64,000 bases of DNA from Anaeramoeba flamelloides (taxonomy: Eukaryota; Metamonada; Anaeramoebidae), in the NCBI GenBank assembly GCA_027625915.1, contig JANTQA010000051.1:7068501-7132500 (forward strand), given 5' to 3'. The notes under the pieces are model-generated. The model had not been told where the DNA came from. It did no database searches and worked only from the letters and a program-made list of their open reading frames with translations. How positions within the stretch are numbered: the first letter of the stretch is position 1; the number at the start of each line of letters is the position of its first letter. The position numbers and the translations under genes are program-made. Shown one piece after another: positions 57,351 to 64,000 of the stretch.

Positions 57351-58939
57351 TAACTACAGCATTATTAATATCATTTATAGTGTGAGAACATAATAATATG
57401 ATTTGGCATTATTATTTCAGTTTTAATATTTAAACTTGGAAAAAAATATAAAAATTATTATTGATTTTAGGTTCTCGTCTCTTACAGTGGATTTTCTTCA
57501 TTCTCGATTAGAGAATTGAAACAAAAAGGGTATTGTGGAATTTCCTTCTATTAATTGATCTATTCAAGTTCTCAAAAAAAATTTCAATTGGATGTTCATA
57601 TTAAAAAAAAATTCAAAAAAAAAAAAAAATAAAAAAAATCATTATTTACTTAGAGTAAAATACTTTTTACCTTGAGAAAAACAAAAGAAAAATAATTATT
57701 TATAAAATAATCTCTGTTTATTATCATTACCATTTTTGATGATGAAGCATTCAACAAAATTCCAAGAAGAACAAAAAAAAAATCAAACCATAGATCAAAT
57801 AAATGTACTATTATAATAATTTGGTTAAAAATAAAAAAATCTAAAAAAGTTGCCTTAATTTGAGATTTTTTTTGTTATTTGTATATTTTGAAAGTTTGCA
57901 CCTTTAAAATGATTTTGACCATTTTTTGTATTATTTTTTAGTTCTGTAAATTAATATTTTGCCTTCATTATTTTTTCAGAAGACTAAAATAATTTTTCAT
58001 TTTCTTTATTAATATCAGAAGTATTTATTTCTTTTAATAAAAAACAAAATGTTTTTTAAATAAGGGATATTTGTTTACTTTGCTTCTGTATGTAAAAAAA
58101 AAAAAGAAATTTTTGTTTTTGATATAAATCAGGACTTTTCATAAAGTATGATTTTTTAGTCTCCAAACTTGAACTCGTAATAAAAATTTATTTTTATGGG
58201 ATAATGGTTACTCAATTCAATAAAATATTTTTTGGAATCTATATATTATTTTAATTATGATCATTTTTTAGTTCTTTGTAAATATAATTATTTTTGCAAC
58301 TTGGGTTATTATTATCACTTCTTAGAATCGTTTTGTTGATTGTTTTTTTTTTCTAAATTATTTTTATCAAGATTGAAATCTCCTTCAAAATCTAATCACG
58401 AAATTGATCGTTGTTCATGATTTTCAATAAAAATTTTTTGTTCTTTTGTAAAATAGATAATAACTGATTTTGATAAAGGTATTCCCTCTCATTTAATACT
58501 TTAGAGATTGTATAGAGTAAATGATTGAATTTGTTTATGAATTAAAAGTTAGTCATTTAATAGTCTACTGTCCCACTACATTAAAATTTTTAATTTTTTT
58601 CTTTTTATCTCTATTTACTGATCAATAAATACAAGAAATGAGAAAAATTTATAAAAGTTTTAATCCAAAAAAAAATTTAATCTCTTTTAATGTGGAAAAT
58701 TTCCGTTAGATAAATTTCCACTTATTATTTGTCGGATTTCAAAAATAATGAAAAAGTTAAAAGAAGAGAAAACATTTTTCCCATTCTTGAAAATCTTGTT
58801 ATTTTTTCAATAAAAATCAAACTATAAAGTGATCATTTCAAGTACTATTCTGATTGGTGGTATCAAAAAAAATTAAAAAAACGTGTTATTTGGGTGAATT
58901 AACTTTCAAGTAAGAAAATCTAATTTCATTTTGTTCAAA
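57351..58939. other. Gene-free stretch upstream of the hydrolase gene
   Basis: It includes about 80 bp at 57846-57922 resembling the right arm of MITE family A (TTGCCTTAATTTGAGATTTT). A block at 57530-57600 is related to family H. No gene was found; the hydrolase promoter is presumably in the last few hundred bases. Confidence 0.5.
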
Positions 58940-61900
58940 ATGAAAATTCGCTTAATATATTTTATTGTTCTGTTATTTCTCTGTTCTTTTACAGGATTTG
59001 TTGTGCACACAAGCTTATCTAATTATCACTATGGTATTAACACACATTCAAATACTAGCCAATTAACAAGTTCATGGTTGTGCGTCTTTATGATGATGAT
59101 CCTGATCTTATTAACATTTGATCTGCACCAGTCACTCCATAAGTCTATCTACACTTCATCAAAGAAATGGATCAGATTTCGTATGGTTCTTTATATTTGG
59201 TACTTAATAGTGTCCTTCTTAAATATGATTGCACTGTTTATATTACGACAGTCTCCAGGTGGGGTTTGGAGTCTTCTTATTATGATCTCAAGTTTTCTTG
59301 GCTTGTTAATAACAAGAAGTATCCTTACGACAAATGAGTTTGGGCAAAGCCATAAAAGATTAATGCCTAAGAGAATCGATGAGCATGAACCTACAGGTAG
59401 TAAGGGTTCCGAAGACTCTAAATCAGAATCAGATCTCCAGACACTCCTTGCAAATGGAGAGGACAACGCCCAGGAACCTGAAAAAAAGAAAAAGAAGAAT
59501 TGTCTAATAACAACAAATAAGATACTCATTAAGGCGCTCTTTTATTTCCTATCTACTGTTGTTTTTTTATTCTTCTTTTTTATGATGGTACACAATATGT
59601 CTGCGGCAAAGAATTATAGAACTTTTAGAAATTTATCTGGTACAGAAATACTTATTGATGGATTGAGTGACAACAAGCTCCAAGAGCAACAACCAAAAAC
59701 ATTTTCGATGAGAATTGATTGCCAAGGCACACAGAAAAAGGTTAGCAATGGTACAGGTTATGATCCAATTGTAATTTTAGAGGCTGGTGGTGGAAGCTTC
59801 GGTGTTTCGCTGATCCAGCTTCAAATTGATCTTGTAAAGGAAGGAATTAGAGTCTGTAGATATGATCGTGCAGGCTATGGGTGGTCGTTTTTGCCAACAC
59901 AGTGGAACCGAACGAAAAAACAAATGATAACTGAACTAAAACAATTGTTGTACCTAAAAGGTGAAAAAGGGGTAAATATTAATTAGTTTTTTTCGGTTTT
60001 TTAAAATCAAACTTGCAAGAATTTTCTTTATGTTTAAGGTTAACAATCCCTGAAATTTGAAAAAAGATTATCTTGTGTAGAGTGTAATGACTTGTTAATT
60101 TGGTTCTTAACTGATCGATCTTAAGCTTGGTATGAGTTTTAATAGTGGTTCAAAAGGAAAATTGTTTACAATTTATTTTTTTTTTCTGCGAAATCCAAAT
60201 TGGAGAGTGTAAGATTAATAGATTCGTGGGTGTTTTAGAATAAGTGTAGATTTTTATGTTGTAGAAGAATATTCTCATTTACTTTTTTGTCCATTAACTT
60301 AACGAAATAAAAAAAATTATCTTTATAAAAGATCCAAATAAAACCAAACAAAATTAAAAATTTCAATCAAAAACACACAAATCACATTTTTTTTTAACTT
60401 ATCTTCTGATATATCAATCTTACACCCTATAATTCGGATTTCAGAGAGAAAAAAAAAAATTGTCGTTTTGACAAATATTAAAACTAATACCAAACTTAAG
60501 ATTGATTAGATAAGAACTAAATTGACAAGCCATTACACTCTACGCAAGATAATCTATTTTCAAATTTCAGGGATTATAAACCTTAAATAATTGAAACTAT
60601 GAAAAATAATTATCTTGTATTTGGTGTTATGGAGATTTGTTATTATTGGTCCTTTGAATTGATCGATCTTCAACTTGGTATGAATTTTAATAGTTTTTCA
60701 AAACGACAATTTTTTGAACTTTTTTTTTTATCCCAAATAAAGATTTTTGATTATAAGACTAATATATTGAAAGGAATTAAATAAAAGAAAGTTAATTTGT
60801 GATTATCAATTGATATATTTATTTCCCTTTTGACCAATTAAATTATAAAAAAATAAATTTTATTTCAAAGTTCCTAATAAAACTAAAAGGGTAGAAAGAA
60901 TTTTAATTTATAAACCCACAAAAATCAACATTTTTTTATGAAATACTCACCAAGGTATCAGTCTTATTGTCATAAATTTTGATTTCAGGGAAAAAGAAAA
61001 ATAAATTGCCAAAAATTGATTTTTTGGACCACTATTAAAACTCATACCAAGTTGAAGATCGATCAATTCAAACGGCCGAATAATAACAAATCCCCATAAC
61101 ACCAAATACAAGATAATCTCTTTTCCAAAGTTTCAAGGATTGTAAACCTTAAGGCTGAGTCATTATGCTGAAAAATAATTATTTGAAATTGAAAAAAAAA
61201 TTTGTATTTTTTATGAGTACCTAATACCAATAAAAAAAAACTACCAATCTCTAAATAATGTACATCGATCTCAAAAAATCAACAATGAAAAATTAGGAGA
61301 TTTTTAGAAAAAGGGGTCTAAGAATGACCCTGTACTCAATTTCCAATTTGAATGAATACGGATTATAATTTTGAAAGTCAATATGTTGGTTTTGAAGTGT
61401 CGCTCTTTGATGCTTTTTGAGATCTTGAAGATTTTTTTTTTTATCTTTTTAGTTTGTCAAATAAGTTATTTTTAACTAAAGAATGTTATCAAATCCTGAA
61501 TTTGTCATTTATAGAACCTTACCTAACTTAAGATTGTTTTGAAATACGAGAAATCATAAACTTCGTATTAGAATTGATATTCATAAAAGAAATACCTTGG
61601 CAAATTATAAATATCCTAAAAAAATAAAATGTTAAAAAAAATCTATAGTAACTCTTTCCTTGGGATAACATGTACAAAATTTCTCAATTTCCTTCAAAAA
61701 ATTAAAATTCTTAACAATAATTTTTTTCAATAGTAAATATATGAATTATAAAAGAAAGTACAGGGTATCACTTTTTTATAGGTTAATTTGGGGTTTTTAA
61801 CATTTTTTTTTTTTCTTCGGTCTTTTTTATTTTTTTTTAATCATTAATTTGAAAAAAAAAAGGTTTGAAAAACCAAATTAACCTTAAATTGGTGCTTTGT

Positions 61901-63489
61901 AGTTCTTTTAAAATTCATACATATACCAGTAAAAAATCTAATCTTCAACAATATTAATTTCCTAAAGAAATTGAGAATTTTACACATCAACTTTCCAACA
62001 GAAAGAAGACAAAAAAATTTTTAATATTGTTTTTTTTTGAAATTTATGGTTTTTTCAGGCTTTTCTTATATGATTATCAATTCTAATACGAAGTTTATGG
62101 TTTCTCGTATTTCTAAACAATCTTGCGTTTGGTAAGGTTCTTGTTTTTAAAAAAAGTGAATTTTTCATTTTTGGCTGTACTCCTTTGAGTGAAATGGAAT
62201 TCAAGTAAATTTTCATAATTACCTGTAAAAAAATTCAAATAAAAATGAAAATTATAAGCAAAAACCAAAAAAAAAACATTTTCTTAAAAAATATTTTATT
62301 TAAAAATGTTTGTTTAAAAGATCATATCCAGCATAATCAAAATGAAAAAATCAGATTTGTAAGATATCTGGAGAATTCATTTTGAACCAACAACCCTACG
62401 ACAAAGTGGAAATCATGAATGATATACGTTTACCAGTAATTATGAAATTTAACAAAGATATCAGTGCACAAAATTCCAAAAAATAAAATAAAACCCAGAA
62501 GCTGGTAAATATCTATTTTAAGGTACAAACTTCCAATAAAAAGGGAGACAGAAAGAAAAACTCCCAATTAAGGCACATTATTTGGAATTATTTTTTTGAC
62601 AATAATTATTGAACTCTAATCCAAATTTAGTACTTTAAATTGGGTATTTTTTATTGTATTTATTTTCAAAGTTTATATCTTAAAAATGGATGTTATTGTA
62701 AATAAATCCAGTTATTCCAAAAAAAGGCACATTAGCTATTTTTTGAGTTCTTTTATTTCCTATTTTATTACAGAACATCTTCATTTAAAAAAAAAATGTA
62801 CATTCTTATCTTATGGTAAAACTTAATAGCCTTACATTGTAGCTGGTCATTCTGTGGGCGGTGGTCTAGCACGAGTTTTTGCGGAGACTTATCCAAAAGA
62901 AACAGAAGGTATTGCAATAATTGATGGGTATGGCGACATTTGGGATTCGATGTACAACCAACTCAAAAATAAAGACGAGAGTTATACTCTTAATAGTAGA
63001 CACAGTACACTGAAATTAATAAATTTATTTCGCTGGTTTGATGTTATTGGAATAACAGATCCTTTTATTGGTAAAGCAACAAACTTTTACCCAACAAACC
63101 GAAGAAAGGCATACTCTGCTAACTACCACACTAACCGCAATTGGCAAAGTCAATATTCTGATTTCTATTCCGGTTTAAAAGAGGGTTTAGATCCCACTAA
63201 ATGGATACAAGAGCTTCCAAATTTAGGATATATGCCGATTTATGTGCTTTTGGCAAGTAAAAGCTATAATGCAACATGTGAGCAAATGAAACTATCAGGT
63301 GAAAAATGCAAGGATAGAAAAACAGAAATCAAATCAAGAGAAGCAATCGCAAGTGCTTTGTTAGGAATGTCGTCTGACAGCAGTTTATTTGTTTGTCCAT
63401 TTCCCAGTGAACATTCTTTCGTTTGGGATAATGATCATGAATGGGTTTCTAAGCATGTAATAAATTTGTTTCAAAAAATTTCAAAATAA
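58940..63489 (+). CDS. Four-TM alpha/beta hydrolase, split by a 2.9-kb intron
   Basis: Exon 1 is 58940-59971 (344 codons) and exon 2 is 62830-63489. The donor is GG/GTAAAT and the acceptor AATAG/CCT, phase 0, giving 563 residues. Four membrane segments are visible: YFIVLLFLCSFTGFVV (about residue 6), WLCVFMMMILILLTF, MVLYIWYLIVSFLNMIALFI with LLIMISSFLGLLI, and LFYFLSTVVFLFFFFMMV. A cytosolic-type linker with a KKKKK block separates them from the catalytic domain. Hydrolase motifs are ILEAGGGSFG (oxyanion), YDRAGYGWS, the nucleophile elbow AGHSVGGG right after the splice site, and a late His in EHSFVWDNDHEW. The splice joins LKGEKG to PYIVAGHS exactly as in the family. Substrate is unknown; a lipid or ester is likely for a membrane enzyme. 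Confidence 0.88.
59972..62829. repeat. Repeat-packed intron of the hydrolase gene
   Basis: Within the 2858-nt intron there are two neighbouring family B inverted-repeat elements (about 60035-60590 and 60590-61170, with CTTAAGCTTGGTATGAG facing inverse copies). An inverted family H piece lies at 61200-61480, a family D right part at about 61790-62210, and a degenerate MITE A at 62513-62705. No coding frame of note. The intron therefore grew by serial transposon insertion. Confidence 0.75.
62513..62705. repeat. MITE family A, degenerate copy A11
   Basis: Arm-like stretches TTTTAAGGTACAAACTTCC and AATTAAGGCACATTATTTGG, with an inverse on the right. Termini are eroded. Confidence 0.6.
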
Positions 63490-64000
63490 TTTTAGTAATT
63501 AGTCACTTTCAGCAACAGGTCACTATATTAAAATCTATTTTTGAGTGACATTCTCTCCTTAATTATTCTTTATATGTAAAGTGGCAAAAAAAATATGATC
63601 TACTGAGAAACTCCAAAATGGAAATTTTTCAGAGAAATCAAATTTATTTTTCCATTTTTTTAATAAATAAGTTAATTATTAAATTGATTCTATTCCTTTT
63701 CCAAAAATTATCAAGTATATATTTTTTTTAGTTTATATTGAACAAGTTTTTTGGTTCCTTTGACCAAAACATACGTTCAATTGGTTTAAAATTGAGACAC
63801 TGGCAAATATCAGTGTTATTAAACAAATAAGGACTCAAAAAAATTTTTTAAAGTACTGTTAAATAACTTTAATTATCATATTTAAATACAATTTTTCTTC
63901 ATAAAATACTTCATATTTTACTTTGTTAGAATTGGAAATAATAAGCTCAGTCAATTTTAAAACTTTGCTTAATAATACAAAGATTTCTCAAAATTTATCC
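63490..64000. repeat. Downstream flank with dispersed repeat family J, copy 2
   Basis: 63660-63970 matches 18735-19022 over about 290 bp. The remainder is the 3' flank of the hydrolase gene. No gene is seen before the window ends. Confidence 0.6.

Overview
This is a very AT-rich, gene-poor piece of a eukaryotic nuclear genome. About nine to eleven protein genes lie in 64 kb. They stand out as islands of better base composition in long stretches of homopolymer runs, microsatellites and old inverted-repeat transposons. Eukaryotic features are spliceosomal introns (three of 140-167 nt and two transposon-swollen ones of 2.7 and 2.9 kb, with GTATCT, GTATGT, GTAAGG and GTAAAT donors), RGS, PAS and DUF547 domains, Lys/Asn/Glu-rich low-complexity proteins and a MYCBP homologue. 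The protein style suggests a free-living amoeboid or flagellate protist (an Anaeramoeba-like metamonad is my guess), but I cannot prove the taxon. The standard genetic code fits all genes.

Layout. 0.4-4.1 kb holds non-autonomous DNA transposons. 4.1-6.7 kb holds a divergent gene pair: a spliced Cys-rich zinc-ribbon-like protein with a long polar tail (minus) and an NAD(P)HX epimerase (plus). 6.7-9.3 kb is a 2.5-kb palindrome. 13.2-14.3 kb is a coiled-coil gene. 17.7-23.1 kb is a cluster of short palindromic MITEs with TA target duplications. 20.5-27.7 kb holds two convergent genes. One is a decayed Tnp2/KDZ (Plavaka-like) DNA transposase; the other is an unknown helical protein. Each is interrupted by a copy of the same MITE. 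27.8-28.9 kb is a 124-bp minisatellite with a 371-bp higher-order period. 29.3 kb is a small membrane protein. 30.5-31.96 kb is a LINE remnant. 33.9-38.7 kb is a spliced RGS-DUF547 gene. 40.0 and 50.6 kb hold two copies of a 1.2-kb element with subterminal TATCGCGAT-type repeats. 42.3-43.9 kb is a PAS/coiled-coil gene with an RGS-like end. 47.5 kb is a MYCBP/FAP174 homologue. 54-55 kb is a GC-richer coiled-coil gene. 58.9-63.5 kb is a four-TM alpha/beta hydrolase split by an intron packed with repeats.

The genes do not form a pathway. Two (RGS-DUF547 and PAS-RGS-like) belong to signalling, one (NAXE) to metabolite repair and one (MYCBP) to axonemal/AKAP scaffolding, which hints at a flagellated stage. 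The most unusual region is 17.7-29 kb: a KDZ-type transposon, a possible partner gene, repeated invasion by one TA-targeting MITE family, and an adjoining higher-order tandem repeat. No tRNA, rRNA or CRISPR was found.
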